DNA from: Hydrogenovibrio sp. SC-1 | GTDB lineage: Bacteria > Pseudomonadota > Gammaproteobacteria > Thiomicrospirales > Thiomicrospiraceae | Reading direction: 5' to 3' | DNA: 64,000 bases | Assembly (NCBI RefSeq): GCF_002848135.1 | Contig: NZ_PKGB01000001.1 | Coordinates: 124,001 to 188,000 of the forward strand | Shown here: one piece after another, positions 54,970-64,000 of the stretch | Layout of the letters: every line of letters begins with the position of its first letter | How positions within the stretch are numbered: the stretch's first letter is position 1 | Notes under the pieces: generated by a model | Told to the model about the DNA's origin: nothing | The model's input: only the letters and a program-made list of their open reading frames with translations | The model's database searches: none | Made by a program: the position numbers and the translations under genes

Positions 54970-55364
54970 TTGCCTATGAGCATCAGGTTTTAGGAGATCA
55001 CCGAGGGAAGCTAGTGGCTATCGAATCGAATCGTCAAGTTCCATTTGAAATAAAGCGAGTATTTTACATTTATGGAACACAACAAGATACGCCACGAGGA
55101 AACCATTCACATTATAAAACCAAGCAATATTTAATTGCCGTAAATGGAAAGTGTAAAGTCACTTTGAATGATGGCCGGCAGGAAATTACCTATGATTTAG
55201 ATGCACCCAACAAGGGAGTATTTCAAGATGCTTTAATATGGGGGACGATGCATGACTTTTCAAGCGATTGTGTGCTCCTTGTCTTGGCAGATAATTTTTA
55301 TGAATCATCAGATTATATTACCAATTACCAAGAGTTCCTGAGTATCGTCAATGGCAAATTTTAA
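54966..55364 (+). CDS. dTDP-4-keto-6-deoxyglucose 3,4-ketoisomerase (FdtA/QdtA family)
   Basis: 132-residue WxcM-like cupin. [12 protein letters not shown]-type start, the active-site [18 protein letters not shown] with paired histidines, and [31 protein letters not shown]. FdtA gives the 3-keto-6-deoxy-galactose form and QdtA the gluco form; the sequence alone does not tell which. With rmlAB and the aminotransferase it makes a dTDP-3-amino-3,6-dideoxyhexose. Overlaps the next gene by 14 bases. Confidence 0.9.
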   Translation: MIAYEHQVLGDHRGKLVAIESNRQVPFEIKRVFYIYGTQQDTPRGNHSHYKTKQYLIAVNGKCKVTLNDGRQEITYDLDAPNKGVFQDALIWGTMHDFSSDCVLLVLADNFYESSDYITNYQEFLSIVNGKF

Positions 55365-55905
55365 AATTCACACGCTTGCTGATGTACAAACCGATAGGAT
55401 TGGAGAAAATACGACTATTTGGCAGTTTAGTGTGGTATTAAAAGGCGCTATAATAGGCGCTAATTGTAATATTAATGCATTAACCCTAATTGAAAATGAT
55501 GTGGTTCTAGGTGATAATGTTACAGTAAAATCAGGTGTCCAAATTTGGGATGGTTTACGTATTGGTAACAATGTCTTTATTGGTCCCAATGTCACTTTTA
55601 CTAACGATTTCACTCCAAGATCAAAGCATCAGCCAACGGAATTTTTGAAAACAACTCTTGAGCATCATGCCTCAGTTGGAGCTAACGCAACTATTATCGG
55701 TGGGCTTGTTATTGGTGCTTACGCCATGGTTGGTGCCGGTAGCGTGGTTACTAAAAATGTACCTCCATACGCTTTGGTGTATGGTAATCCAGCCAAACAG
55801 TATGGTTATGTTTGTGACTGTGGTTCTAAGCTTCAGAATTTTATATGTCCAAATTGTAATAATCATTTTCGCATGGTAGATAATGTTTTAAATAAAATAC
55901 AGTAG
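55351..55905 (+). CDS. Hexapeptide-repeat N-acetyltransferase (FdtC/QdtC-like)
   Basis: 184 residues of left-handed beta-helix repeats ([97 protein letters not shown]). Its C-terminus carries a small zinc-ribbon-like CDCG...CPNC motif, as in WbpD-type acetyltransferases. It should acetylate the 3-amino group of the dTDP-sugar made by the neighbours. Confidence 0.9.
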   Translation: MANFKIHTLADVQTDRIGENTTIWQFSVVLKGAIIGANCNINALTLIENDVVLGDNVTVKSGVQIWDGLRIGNNVFIGPNVTFTNDFTPRSKHQPTEFLKTTLEHHASVGANATIIGGLVIGAYAMVGAGSVVTKNVPPYALVYGNPAKQYGYVCDCGSKLQNFICPNCNNHFRMVDNVLNKIQ

Positions 55906-55914
55906 GTATTAAAA

Positions 55915-57015
55915 TTGATTCCATTTTTAGATTTAAAAGGCATTAACGCTCAATATAGAGAAGAGTTGGCTCAAGTTGCAGTAGATGTGATTGATTCGGG
56001 TTGGTATATTCAAGGTAATTATGTTGAAACTTTTGAGCGCGAATTTGCTGACTATTGTGGTACTAAGCATTGTATTGGTGTAGCTAATGGGTTAGATGCC
56101 TTAATCTTAACTTTACGTGCATGGAAGGAATTGGGTAGGTTGCAAGAAGGTGATGAGGTTATTGTTCCTGCAAATACCTATATAGCAAGTATTTTAGCTA
56201 TTACTGAAAATGGCTTAACTCCTGTTTTGATTGAACCAGATGAGAGAACCTACAACTTATCAGGTGCTTTAGTCGAAAAAGCGATTACGTCTAAGACTAA
56301 AGTAATTCTTGCAGTGCATTTATACGGCCAATTGGCTCCTATGTTAGAAATTAATGCTATTGCTGAAAAATTTGACCTATTGGTGCTTGAGGATTCTGCT
56401 CAGGCGCACGGGGCTAGTATTAATGGACAAAAGGCTGGTAGTTGGGGTGATGCATCAGGTTTTAGTTTTTATCCTGGAAAAAATCTTGGTTCGTTAGGTG
56501 ATGCGGGGGCCGTAACTACTAATGATGACGAGTTGGCCCATATTATTCGAGCACTTGGTAATTACGGTAGTAATAAAAAGTATGAAAATATTTATCAAGG
56601 TGTAAATAGCCGCTTAGATGAAATACAAGCTGCCATGCTTACTGTAAAGTTGAAATATCTGGATATCGAAACTGAGAAGAGAAGATCTGTTGCTAAAGCA
56701 TATTTGGATGGAATTAGTAACCCAAAAATACAGTTACCGATTATTAATGACGAAGAAGATAGTCATGTATTTCATTTGTTTGTTATACGTACTTCTAAGC
56801 GTGATGAGTTACAGCAATATTTGCAAAATGCAGGCGTTCAGACGCTTATTCATTATCCAATACCTCCCCATCATCAAAAAGCCTACAGTAAATTTTTTAA
56901 ACTTGAATTGCCAACTACTGAAATGTTGCATAAAGAAGTATTAAGCTTGCCTATTTACCCTACTCTGGGACAAACATCCATTGAAATAATATCTAAACTC
57001 ATTAATGAATATTAA
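55915..57015 (+). CDS. DegT/DnrJ/EryC1 aminotransferase (FdtB/QdtB-like)
   Basis: 366-residue PLP sugar aminotransferase. [17 protein letters not shown] start, [37 protein letters not shown], and [16 protein letters not shown] with the PLP lysine. It should add the 3-amino group to the keto-sugar from the FdtA-like isomerase. The start is a TTG (55915): the MIPFLDL N-terminus is typical, and AGTAGG lies eight bases upstream. Overlaps the flippase gene by 11 bases. Confidence 0.92.
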   Translation: MIPFLDLKGINAQYREELAQVAVDVIDSGWYIQGNYVETFEREFADYCGTKHCIGVANGLDALILTLRAWKELGRLQEGDEVIVPANTYIASILAITENGLTPVLIEPDERTYNLSGALVEKAITSKTKVILAVHLYGQLAPMLEINAIAEKFDLLVLEDSAQAHGASINGQKAGSWGDASGFSFYPGKNLGSLGDAGAVTTNDDELAHIIRALGNYGSNKKYENIYQGVNSRLDEIQAAMLTVKLKYLDIETEKRRSVAKAYLDGISNPKIQLPIINDEEDSHVFHLFVIRTSKRDELQQYLQNAGVQTLIHYPIPPHHQKAYSKFFKLELPTTEMLHKEVLSLPIYPTLGQTSIEIISKLINEY

Positions 57016-58279
57016 TACCATCTTTGTTCTGACAACATTTCAGACTGTAGTAAAGCTTTTATCTGGAATTCTGATCAATAAAGTTTTTGCTGTTTACCTT
57101 GGTCCTGCAGGTTTGGCTGTTGTCGGCCAACTTCAGAACTTTATATCATTAGTCATTAATGTTGCTTCAGGTTCAATTCATACTGGGTTGGTTAAGTATA
57201 CTGCTGAATACAGTGACGATCATGAAAAACGCCGTAAGATATGGGGCAATGGATTTTATTTAAGTTTAATATTATCTGGACTAGTTATTGTTTTTATTAG
57301 TTTAAATGCAGAATTTTTTAGTGAACTAATATTGTTCTCACAAGAATATACAAGTTTAATCGCCATGTTAGCCTTAACGATGGTTTTTCAAGTCATTTAT
57401 ATGTTCATATTATCGATTTTAAATGGGTTGCAGGATTTAAAAGTTTTTATTATTACCAATATTGTAATTAGTGTTTTGACAACTGTTATTACGGTTTGGA
57501 TGTCTATCGACTTTGGTTTGGATGGCGCATTATATTCGATAATTATTTGTCAATTTGTTGTGTTTATATTTGTTTCTCTAATTTTTTATTCAAGATATGG
57601 GGTTCGCTTTTTTTATTTTGGGAGATTTAAACAAGTTTTTGAAAAAGATACTGTAAAAAAGCTATTACAGTTTGGTATGGTTTCATTTATTTCAGGGGTT
57701 GTTTTAAGCTTGACTCAAATTGGTGTTCGAAATATTGTCGTAAACTCAGCAAATTTGGATGTTGCAGGTTATTGGGAAGCTTTGATGAAAATATCAACTT
57801 ATTTTACAATGCTTTTTTTGTTGCCTGCCAGTATTTATTATTTACCGAGGTTTGCTGAGCTGAAGTCAGTTTCAAAAATTAAAAGTTTATTCTTAAAATC
57901 CGTAGTGTTTTTTTTACCATTTGCCCTGTTTGGGGCTTTTGTATTTTGGTTGTTTAAAGAGTTCTTTATTGAGCTCTTGTTGTCAAAAGAGTTTCTAGTA
58001 ATTGCACCTTTAGTTGTGTTGATGTTGATTGGTGATATTTTTAGAATTCTTGCATATCTTATTGTAAATTTGATGTTTGCTAAGAAATTTTTATTCCGAC
58101 TTATATTATTGGATATCGTATACGGCAGTGTTTTTATAACACTTGTCTATTTTCTGTTTGCTGATAATGGTATGGTTCTATTGGGATATGTTTATTTATT
58201 TTGTAATGTTTTAATTTTTCTTTATACGATACAATTTTACTTAAATATAGATACACTTTTGGAGAAAAAGGGTGCTTAA
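57005..58279 (+). CDS. Wzx-type polysaccharide flippase
   Basis: 424 residues, about 12 hydrophobic segments throughout. The N-terminus ([35 protein letters not shown]) resembles WzxE/O-antigen translocases that move lipid-linked repeat units across the inner membrane. It places this locus in the Wzx/Wzy pathway. Wzy is not in the window. Confidence 0.9.
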   Translation: MNINTIFVLTTFQTVVKLLSGILINKVFAVYLGPAGLAVVGQLQNFISLVINVASGSIHTGLVKYTAEYSDDHEKRRKIWGNGFYLSLILSGLVIVFISLNAEFFSELILFSQEYTSLIAMLALTMVFQVIYMFILSILNGLQDLKVFIITNIVISVLTTVITVWMSIDFGLDGALYSIIICQFVVFIFVSLIFYSRYGVRFFYFGRFKQVFEKDTVKKLLQFGMVSFISGVVLSLTQIGVRNIVVNSANLDVAGYWEALMKISTYFTMLFLLPASIYYLPRFAELKSVSKIKSLFLKSVVFFLPFALFGAFVFWLFKEFFIELLLSKEFLVIAPLVVLMLIGDIFRILAYLIVNLMFAKKFLFRLILLDIVYGSVFITLVYFLFADNGMVLLGYVYLFCNVLIFLYTIQFYLNIDTLLEKKGA

Positions 58280-59036
58280 AAACAAATTAATAAATAATGA
58301 GCTTACAATTGGTTCTTGGCTAACAATGAACGAAACCAATATTGTTGAAATTATGGCTCAAGCAGGTTTTGAATGGCTGTGTATTGATATTGAGCATACT
58401 AGTATTGATTTGGAGGCAACTAAGAAACTTATTATTACTATTCAGTCTTCAAATATGAAAGCTCTAGTCCGAGTAAGCAAAAATGAAGAAGTTGTCATTA
58501 AACGAGTCATGGATATGGGGGCGGATGGAGTAATAATTCCCATGGTTAATTCAGAAGCAGATGCGCAACAGGCAGTTGGTTTTGTAAGGTATCCGCCATA
58601 TGGAACTCGAGGTGTTGGTTTGTCAAGGGCACAAGGATATGGTGAGCGTTTTAATGAGTACAAGGAATGGGTTTTAAATGAAGCTATTATAATAGCCCAA
58701 ATTGAACATGTTGATGGAGTTAAAGATATTGAAAATATTTTAGCAGTAGATGGGATTGATGGGACAATAATCGGTCCATATGACTTGTCTGGAAGTCTTG
58801 GTTTTCCTGGACAGTTCGAGAGGGATGATGTTAAGGAAGCAATTGACAAGGTTAAAAAAGCCTGTAAAGAAGCAAATAAGCCATATGGATTTCATGTCAT
58901 TCAGTCAGAGCCCGAGCATATGAAGAAGAGAATACTTGAAGGGGCGTCCTTCCTTGCATACAGTACAGATTTTTTCTTTTTAGGCGATTGTTCTAAGAGT
59001 GGGATGGCCTCGATAAGAGAGTCATTAGTTAAATAA
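58272..59036 (+). CDS. HpcH/HpaI family aldolase
   Basis: 254 residues. TIM barrel with IGSWLTMNETNIVEIMAQAGFEWLCIDIEHTSID at the start, RVSKNEEVVIKRVMDMGADGVIIPMVNS, and YGTRGVGLSRAQGYG, with divalent-metal ligands E and D. These enzymes join or split pyruvate-derived units and aldehydes (2-keto-3-deoxy-acids). Next to a CMP-ulosonate-type synthetase, a synthetic role in making a 3-deoxy-ulosonic acid is plausible. GTG start with GGAG seven bases upstream, overlapping the flippase. Confidence 0.88.
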   Translation: MLKNKLINNELTIGSWLTMNETNIVEIMAQAGFEWLCIDIEHTSIDLEATKKLIITIQSSNMKALVRVSKNEEVVIKRVMDMGADGVIIPMVNSEADAQQAVGFVRYPPYGTRGVGLSRAQGYGERFNEYKEWVLNEAIIIAQIEHVDGVKDIENILAVDGIDGTIIGPYDLSGSLGFPGQFERDDVKEAIDKVKKACKEANKPYGFHVIQSEPEHMKKRILEGASFLAYSTDFFFLGDCSKSGMASIRESLVK

Positions 59037-59061
59037 AAAACTTTTATAATAGAGAAACGTT

Positions 59062-59853
59062 ATGAGTAAAAAACAACTTAACATTGTAGCTGTAATTCCT
59101 GCACGAATGGCAGCGACCCGTTTTCCTGGTAAGCCAATGGCAAAAATTCTAGATATTCCAATGATAGAACATGTTTTTAAAAGGGTTAGCCTAGCTGAAT
59201 CTCTTTCAGACGTTTATGTCGCGACATGTGATGCAGAAATTTTTGATTATGTAGAATCTATCGATGGAAAAGCAGTCATGACATCCGATTGTCATGAAAG
59301 ATGTAGTGATCGCTGCGCTGAGGCTATGTTGAAAATTGAAGAATCTACTGGGAAAAGAGTTGATATTTTAGTTATGGTTCAAGGTGATGAGCCACTAACG
59401 CACCCTGATATGATTGATGAAGCGCTCTCTCCAATGTTATCTGATAGTTCAGTTCTGATCACAAATTTAACAGGTGAGATTAAAACTGATAACGAGTTTA
59501 ACAGTCCCAATGAAGTGAAGGTGGTTATGGATAAGGAAGGGAATGCACTTTACCTTTCTCGAGAACCCATTCCTTCTAAAAAGAAGTTTTCAGGAGAAGT
59601 CCCTCAGTATAAACAAATTCCTGTCATCCCATTCAAGCGTGACTTTCTAATTAAATATAATGAAATGACCCCAACAGAGTTAGAGATTATTGAATCAGTT
59701 GATATGTTGAGAGTGCTTGAAAATGGATATAAGTTAAAGATGATCAAGACAAATTATGTTGTTAAAGCTGTAGATATTCCAGAGGATATCGGGGTCGTAG
59801 AGTCTCTTATGATCAATGACAAGTTATATAAAAAAACATTATTTTCTATTTAA
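59062..59853 (+). CDS. KdsB-like CMP-sugar synthetase
   Basis: 263 residues of the 3-deoxy-manno-octulosonate cytidylyltransferase family: VAVIPARMAATRFPGKPMAKI, VQGDEPLTHPDMIDEAL, ALYLSREPIPS, and the C-terminal VVKAVDIPEDIGVVES. It differs from housekeeping KdsB in the CTP/KDO region (TSDCHERCSDRCAEAM in place of T..HxSGTDRxAE). Probably activates a related ulosonic acid with CTP. Follows the aldolase by 25 bases. Confidence 0.86.
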   Translation: MSKKQLNIVAVIPARMAATRFPGKPMAKILDIPMIEHVFKRVSLAESLSDVYVATCDAEIFDYVESIDGKAVMTSDCHERCSDRCAEAMLKIEESTGKRVDILVMVQGDEPLTHPDMIDEALSPMLSDSSVLITNLTGEIKTDNEFNSPNEVKVVMDKEGNALYLSREPIPSKKKFSGEVPQYKQIPVIPFKRDFLIKYNEMTPTELEIIESVDMLRVLENGYKLKMIKTNYVVKAVDIPEDIGVVESLMINDKLYKKTLFSI

Positions 59854-59882
59854 AAATTAAATTAAAAAAAGGTACCTTAAAA

Positions 59883-61724
59883 ATGTATATTTTAGGTGTT
59901 TCGGCTTATTATCATGATTCAGCAGCGGCAATTTTACGCAATGATGAAATAATAGCGGCTGCTCAAGAAGAAAGGTTCACAAGAATAAAACAGGATTCAG
60001 GATTTCCTAAAAATGCAATACTATATTGCTTAGCTGAAGCTGGTATTAGCTTAGATCAAGTCGATGCAATAGTTTTTTATGATGATCCGTCTTTAAAATT
60101 TAAGAGAATTTTAAAGACCTATGTGAATTTTTTTCCTAAAAGCTTACCCTTCGTTTTTAAGTCACTACCTATTTGGTTAACAAAAAAACTCTATTGGAAA
60201 TCAAATTTGATTCAAAGTTTTAGACAAGAATTAGGTGTAGATGTCCCAAAAGAGAAAATTAAAAATACGACTCACCACCACTCCCATGCTGCAAGTGCGT
60301 TTTATTCTTCTCCATTTAATAAAGCAGCAGTCTTAGTTTTAGATGGTGTAGGGGAGTTTGAAACGACAACCTTATGGAAAGGAGAAGGGAATAAACTTAC
60401 TAAAATAGAAAGTGTAGAATTTCCTCATTCAATAGGGTTACTTTATTCAGCGATCACCAGCTATATTGGGTTTAAAGTTAATAGTGGGGAATATAAGGTA
60501 ATGGGGTTGGCTCCGTATGGACGACCTAAATATGTTGATTTAATTAAGAATGAGATAGTCAACGTTTCCGAAGACGGTACGTTTCAACTCGATATGGATT
60601 ATTTCGATTTTCCGTTTGCAAATCATATGACAAACACAAAGTTTCATAAACTTTTTGGACGACCTCCTAGAGAACCTGAAACAGAGATTAGTCAATTTGA
60701 AATGGATGTGGCTAGATCTATTCAAGATGTTACAGAAGAAATTGTTATTAAATTAGCTAGATCAGCTAAAAAGCTATCTGGCTTGGAAAATATTTGTTTA
60801 GCAGGTGGTGTAGCATTAAATTGTGTCGCTAATGGCAAGCTTTTAAGAGAAAATATCTTCAATAATATTTGGATTCAACCGGCAGCTGGTGATGCTGGAG
60901 GGGCTCTAGGAGCCGCACAATGGTATTGTTATGAAGAGGCTGGAAATCCTAGGGTTGCTGATGATAAAAGTGATTCTATGAAGGGGTCATACTTGGGGCC
61001 TAGTTTTTCAAAAACAGATATCGCTGAATATTTAGACAGTGTTGATGCTGTATATACTTATTATGATGACTTTAGCAGTCTTCTTGATTGTGTATCAGAT
61101 GGGCTTGCAGATGAAAAAGTTATAGGTTGGCATCAAGGGAGAATGGAGTTTGGCCCACGTTCATTGGGTAATAGAAGTATTTTAGGTGATCCAAGAAGTC
61201 AAAAAATGCAAACGGTTATGAATTTAAAGATTAAGTATAGGGAGAGTTTTAGACCATTTGCTCCTTCAGTATTAAGAGAAAAGGTTTCTGATTATTTTCA
61301 GATTGATGTGGATAGTCCTTACATGCTTTTAGTTGCTCCTATTAAGGAGGATTTGACAATTAAAATGTCCGAAGAAGAGCAAAACTTATTTGGTATCGAG
61401 CAGTTAAGAGTTAATAGAAGTACAATTCCAGCTGTAACTCATGTGGATTATTCGGCTAGAATTCAGACTGTACATCCTGAAACAAACTCTAGGTATTATA
61501 GTTTGATTAAGGCATTTGAAGAAAAAACCGGCTGTTCAGTGGTGGTGAATACATCTTTTAATGTACGAGGTGAGCCAATTGTATGTACTCCTGAAGACAG
61601 TTACCGGTGTTTTATGAGAACTGAAATGGATATCTTAGTGATTGGAGATTATGTCTTATTAAAAGAAAATCAACCAAAACTAGAAAATGACACTAACTGG
61701 AAAGAGGAGTTCCAGCTTGACTAA
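59883..61724 (+). CDS. NodU/CmcH-type carbamoyltransferase
   Basis: 613 residues. N-terminal Kae1/YgjD-like domain with YHDSAAAIL, HHHSHAASAFYSSPF and GGVALNCVANGK; C-terminal YrdC-like carbamoylation domain (from about 410, GRMEFGPRSLGNRSILGDPR, NTSFNVRGEPIVCTPEDSYRCF). Transfers a carbamoyl group from carbamoyl phosphate to a sugar hydroxyl, as in NodU or antibiotic carbamoylases. Likely decorates a residue of the polysaccharide. Overlaps the SGNH gene. Confidence 0.92.
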   Translation: MYILGVSAYYHDSAAAILRNDEIIAAAQEERFTRIKQDSGFPKNAILYCLAEAGISLDQVDAIVFYDDPSLKFKRILKTYVNFFPKSLPFVFKSLPIWLTKKLYWKSNLIQSFRQELGVDVPKEKIKNTTHHHSHAASAFYSSPFNKAAVLVLDGVGEFETTTLWKGEGNKLTKIESVEFPHSIGLLYSAITSYIGFKVNSGEYKVMGLAPYGRPKYVDLIKNEIVNVSEDGTFQLDMDYFDFPFANHMTNTKFHKLFGRPPREPETEISQFEMDVARSIQDVTEEIVIKLARSAKKLSGLENICLAGGVALNCVANGKLLRENIFNNIWIQPAAGDAGGALGAAQWYCYEEAGNPRVADDKSDSMKGSYLGPSFSKTDIAEYLDSVDAVYTYYDDFSSLLDCVSDGLADEKVIGWHQGRMEFGPRSLGNRSILGDPRSQKMQTVMNLKIKYRESFRPFAPSVLREKVSDYFQIDVDSPYMLLVAPIKEDLTIKMSEEEQNLFGIEQLRVNRSTIPAVTHVDYSARIQTVHPETNSRYYSLIKAFEEKTGCSVVVNTSFNVRGEPIVCTPEDSYRCFMRTEMDILVIGDYVLLKENQPKLENDTNWKEEFQLD

Positions 61725-62757
61725 TAAGCGTTATAAATTTTTTCCTTGTATGGAAAATTATGACAAAATGGCTGCAGGTACTTTTGCACCATATGCAATG
61801 CTATCAGGGCCGATAGATTATCACGATTCAGTAATTAATACAGATGTAAGCGGTTTCCGTTGGACAAAGGGTCGTACTGAGATATTTAAAGTTGAAGATA
61901 TTGAAAAATATGAGCATGTAAATATTTTGATTGGTGGTTCAACAGTATTTGGTGTTGGGGCAAGTTCTGATTCACAAACAATTTCATCCTATTTGGCTAA
62001 AGAAACAGGGCAGGTATGGTTAAATTTTGGCCTTCGAGGTGGTGTATCAATCCAAGAGTATATTCATTTAATTCGCTTTATTTATAAAGCTAAGAAGGTT
62101 AATAATATAGTTTTTTTATCTGGGAATAATGACTTATATATTAATCTTGTCTCAGAATTTAATGATGGTTTTGATCGTAGATTTGGAGAGATTGATGCGT
62201 TAGATGCAGTCTATTCATGTAAGCGAAGAATTATAGTAGGATTAATTGCAAAAATTACTGGAACTGATAAAAAGTATCTATTTGAAAAAAGTATTTCAGA
62301 TATTTTATTAAGCCTTTTTAAAAAATCAATCAATGAAGAAAAAAGTTTAACTTTCGATGATAAAATGAACAATCTAGTACAGAATTATAATCGAAATTTT
62401 TTTCTATATTCGGCTTTAAAAAAACAATTAGAATGTAATGTTAGTTTCGTGTTACAGCCTTTTTTTAATTGGACACAGAAAAAAACCTCAACTGAAGAAT
62501 TTGAAGTGTTTGATGAGTTAGAGCGCATTCAAAAAGGAACGGCATGGAGTGTATATAAAGATAAGATGGATTTGTCTTTATACAAATTCTATAGTAGTCA
62601 ATTGAGAATGATGGGTGAAAAAAACGATCTAAGATTCGTTGATGCAAATGAAGATTTTAATGAGAATAGAACCTTATTTGTCGATGCAGTACATTTGAAT
62701 GATGACGGTAATCAGTTGATGAGTAAAATAATTTTAGCAAAGGCAATAACAACATGA
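61717..62757 (+). CDS. SGNH/GDSL hydrolase-like protein
   Basis: About 346 residues. Block I GGSTVFGVGASSD (nucleophile Ser), GNND (block III), and the DAVHLNDDG block V with catalytic Asp and His. No signal peptide or membrane helix. SGNH proteins act as esterases or, in some surface-sugar loci, as acyltransferases. Its substrate is unknown; it may trim or add an acyl group on the same sugar as the carbamoyltransferase. TTG 61717, with GAGGAG seven bases upstream, is the likely start. Ends in an ATGA overlap with a tiny gene. Confidence 0.72.
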   Translation: MTNKRYKFFPCMENYDKMAAGTFAPYAMLSGPIDYHDSVINTDVSGFRWTKGRTEIFKVEDIEKYEHVNILIGGSTVFGVGASSDSQTISSYLAKETGQVWLNFGLRGGVSIQEYIHLIRFIYKAKKVNNIVFLSGNNDLYINLVSEFNDGFDRRFGEIDALDAVYSCKRRIIVGLIAKITGTDKKYLFEKSISDILLSLFKKSINEEKSLTFDDKMNNLVQNYNRNFFLYSALKKQLECNVSFVLQPFFNWTQKKTSTEEFEVFDELERIQKGTAWSVYKDKMDLSLYKFYSSQLRMMGEKNDLRFVDANEDFNENRTLFVDAVHLNDDGNQLMSKIILAKAITT

Positions 62758-62843
62758 AGAAAATTTTCATAAAACTTTATGAAGCTGTTAAGAGCTTATT
62801 TAAGAAAAAAAAGAAGCAGAACGATAACTACCCAATGTGGTGA
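62754..62843 (+). CDS. Candidate 29-residue basic peptide, unknown
   Basis: A short frame coupled to the SGNH gene by an ATGA overlap. The peptide begins MKKIFIKLYEAVKSLFKKK, an amphipathic basic helix, and ends in polar and aromatic residues (NDNYPMW). Such coupling argues for real translation, but no homologue is recalled. It could be membrane-associated or a partner of the SGNH protein. Confidence 0.45.
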   Translation: MKKIFIKLYEAVKSLFKKKKKQNDNYPMW

Positions 62844-62970
62844 TTGTATTTTTTTATGAATAGTCAGGTTATCCAAAAAATTAGTTCTTAAATGATTTTT
62901 TAATTATGTTAGTTTTTTACTATTTTCTATAGGGTTGATATCTTGGCTATTAAAATAAACTAGGTGAATT

Positions 62971-63948
62971 GTGAAAGAAGAAGATATCCGTCCTAAGAAA
63001 ATTTTTGATACATTTTTGGGATTAATCCAAGAAGATGTTTCTGAAATATTTAATGGTTGCGAAACGCAAGAAATGCCATGCCCGGCATGTAATTCAGGCG
63101 CATCTCCTGTTGTTTACGAAAAAGATGGATTTGGTGTTAGTGAGTGCGAAGAGTGTTTGACTTTGTATGTTAACCCACGTCCAAAGTTTAAGTATTTTAA
63201 AAAGTTTTACTCTGATTCGAAGTCTTCAAAGTTTTGGGCTACTACATTTTATAAAGAAACTGAAGTATCTCGTCGAGAACAAATCTGGAAACCAAAAGCT
63301 CAGCAAATAAATGTACTTTTAAAAAACTACAATATTCAAAATGTCTATGATATCGGCGGAGGTTATGGGGTTTTTGCTGAAGAACTCGAAGCATTAGATT
63401 ATGCGTCAGTGACTGTTATTGAGCCTTCAATGCACTTAGCTAAAATATGCAGAGACAAAGGTTTCAAGGTTTTAGAGTCATTTTTAGAAGATTTAAGAAC
63501 TGATGATTTTGAATCAGCTCAGACTAAATGCTTTGTTAGTTTTGAGCTTTTTGAGCACTTATATGACCCGAAAGCATTTTTAGATAACTTATATTGTTTG
63601 ATGGGTTCTGGTGATATTTTTATATTTTCTACATTAAGTGGTTTAGGTGTAGATATACAAACATTAGGTAAACACTCAAAGTCTATTTCTCCGCCACAGC
63701 ATTTAAATTTTTTGAATCCTAGTTCAATAAAATTTCTCTTAAAAAGGATCGGCTTTACTATTGAGGGTGTTACAACGCCAGGAAAGCTTGATCTAGATAT
63801 AATGAAAAACAATTCAAAATATATCAATGATAGTTTCTGGCGAAAATTCTTGAAAGTCGCTTCTGAAGAACAATTTGATATGATGCAAAAGTCTATTTCC
63901 GATAGTGGCTTTAGTTCCCATATGCTTGTTGTTTGTAAAAAGCTGTAG
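62971..63948 (+). CDS. Class I SAM-dependent methyltransferase with N-terminal zinc-binding motif
   Basis: 325 residues. N-terminal CPACNSG...CEECLTLYVNPRP gives a four-cysteine zinc motif, as in sugar C-methyltransferases and related enzymes. The SAM fold follows with VYDIGGGYGVFAEELEAL (motif I) and the DIFIFSTLSGLGVD region. It probably methylates a sugar in this locus. GTG start with CTAGGTG upstream. 128 bases separate it from the preceding small frame; these are AT-rich and hold no other gene. Confidence 0.84.
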   Translation: MKEEDIRPKKIFDTFLGLIQEDVSEIFNGCETQEMPCPACNSGASPVVYEKDGFGVSECEECLTLYVNPRPKFKYFKKFYSDSKSSKFWATTFYKETEVSRREQIWKPKAQQINVLLKNYNIQNVYDIGGGYGVFAEELEALDYASVTVIEPSMHLAKICRDKGFKVLESFLEDLRTDDFESAQTKCFVSFELFEHLYDPKAFLDNLYCLMGSGDIFIFSTLSGLGVDIQTLGKHSKSISPPQHLNFLNPSSIKFLLKRIGFTIEGVTTPGKLDLDIMKNNSKYINDSFWRKFLKVASEEQFDMMQKSISDSGFSSHMLVVCKKL

Positions 63949-63962
63949 TAGAGCAAGTAAAT

Positions 63963-64000
63963 ATGCAAATAGTAGATTTGTCTGGCTTCAGTTTTAGTGG
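63963..64000 (+). CDS. Start of a further gene, cut by window end
   Basis: ATG 63963 opens a frame without stop to the end of the window (12 codons beginning MQIVDLSGFSFSG). It follows the methyltransferase by 14 bases with AGAG upstream. Too short to identify. Confidence 0.45.
   Translation, partial: MQIVDLSGFSFS

Noticed and set aside
1-64000. CRISPR array, insertion sequence or prophage
   Set aside because: No regularly spaced direct repeats, transposase or phage structural genes were seen on either strand.

Overview
The window looks like chromosomal DNA of a gammaproteobacterium, probably a marine sulfur oxidiser of the Thiomicrospira/Hydrogenovibrio/Thiomicrorhabdus kind. That placement is an inference. 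It rests on a standard gammaproteobacterial gene set (bamB-der, holD-rimI, iscR-iscA, pssA-leuA), two small periplasmic c-type cytochromes, a TusA-like protein, a full sulfate-activation operon and moderate-to-low GC. No rRNA, CRISPR array or phage was seen.

Region 1 (1-5.3 kb): the end of a PatB/MalY C-S lyase gene, then a compact chromosomal integron. The intI integrase gene (4250-5230, +) is divergent from a two-cassette array on the minus strand. Both cassette boundaries can be read from the bases: the first bases of each cassette are complementary to the R'' core of that cassette's own attC. Cassette 1 carries a 91-residue TPR-like protein. Cassette 2 carries two genes: a 236-residue protein with a possible HEPN-type R-x6-H motif, and a 530-residue P-loop ATPase ending in a domain resembling the RNA polymerase alpha C-terminal domain. 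This pair is the best candidate here for an undescribed system, possibly phage defence.

Region 2 (5.3-45.3 kb): mostly housekeeping genes. They include aroC, an MFS transporter, metY, gloA, ppnP, an AcrAB-type RND pump, trpS, bepA, galU-pgi-ugd-like, pssA-leuA, holD-rimI, suhB, trmJ-cysE, iscR-iscA, ndk-rlmN-rodZ-like-hisS-yfgM-bamB-der, an FAD/Fe-S oxidoreductase, serA, two cytochromes c, and cysD-cysN-SLC13 permease-cysC. A ten-base palindrome, CCAGGCCTGG, occurs eight times between 1 and 36 kb. Five copies act as terminator stems and three lie inside genes. It is absent from the rest of the window.

Region 3 (45.3-64 kb): tRNA-Asn and cysQ, followed by a surface-polysaccharide locus headed by a MarR-type EPS-associated regulator. 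The locus is AT-rich, its genes overlap, and many start with GTG or TTG. It contains a complete dTDP-3-acetamido-3,6-dideoxyhexose module (rmlB, rmlA, fdtA-, fdtC- and fdtB-like) and a Wzx flippase. It also holds a less familiar set: SIS isomerase, Gfo/Idh oxidoreductase, 2-hydroxyacid dehydrogenase, SDR, sugar-phosphate cyclase of the dehydroquinate-synthase family, 6-phosphogluconolactonase family, HpcH/HpaI aldolase, KdsB-like cytidylyltransferase, carbamoyltransferase, SGNH hydrolase and a methyltransferase. Together these suggest an unusual cyclitol or ulosonic-acid residue. The galU-pgi-ugd-like cluster at 17-21 kb could supply precursors. No glycosyltransferase or export/polymerase gene lies within the window, so the locus continues past its end.
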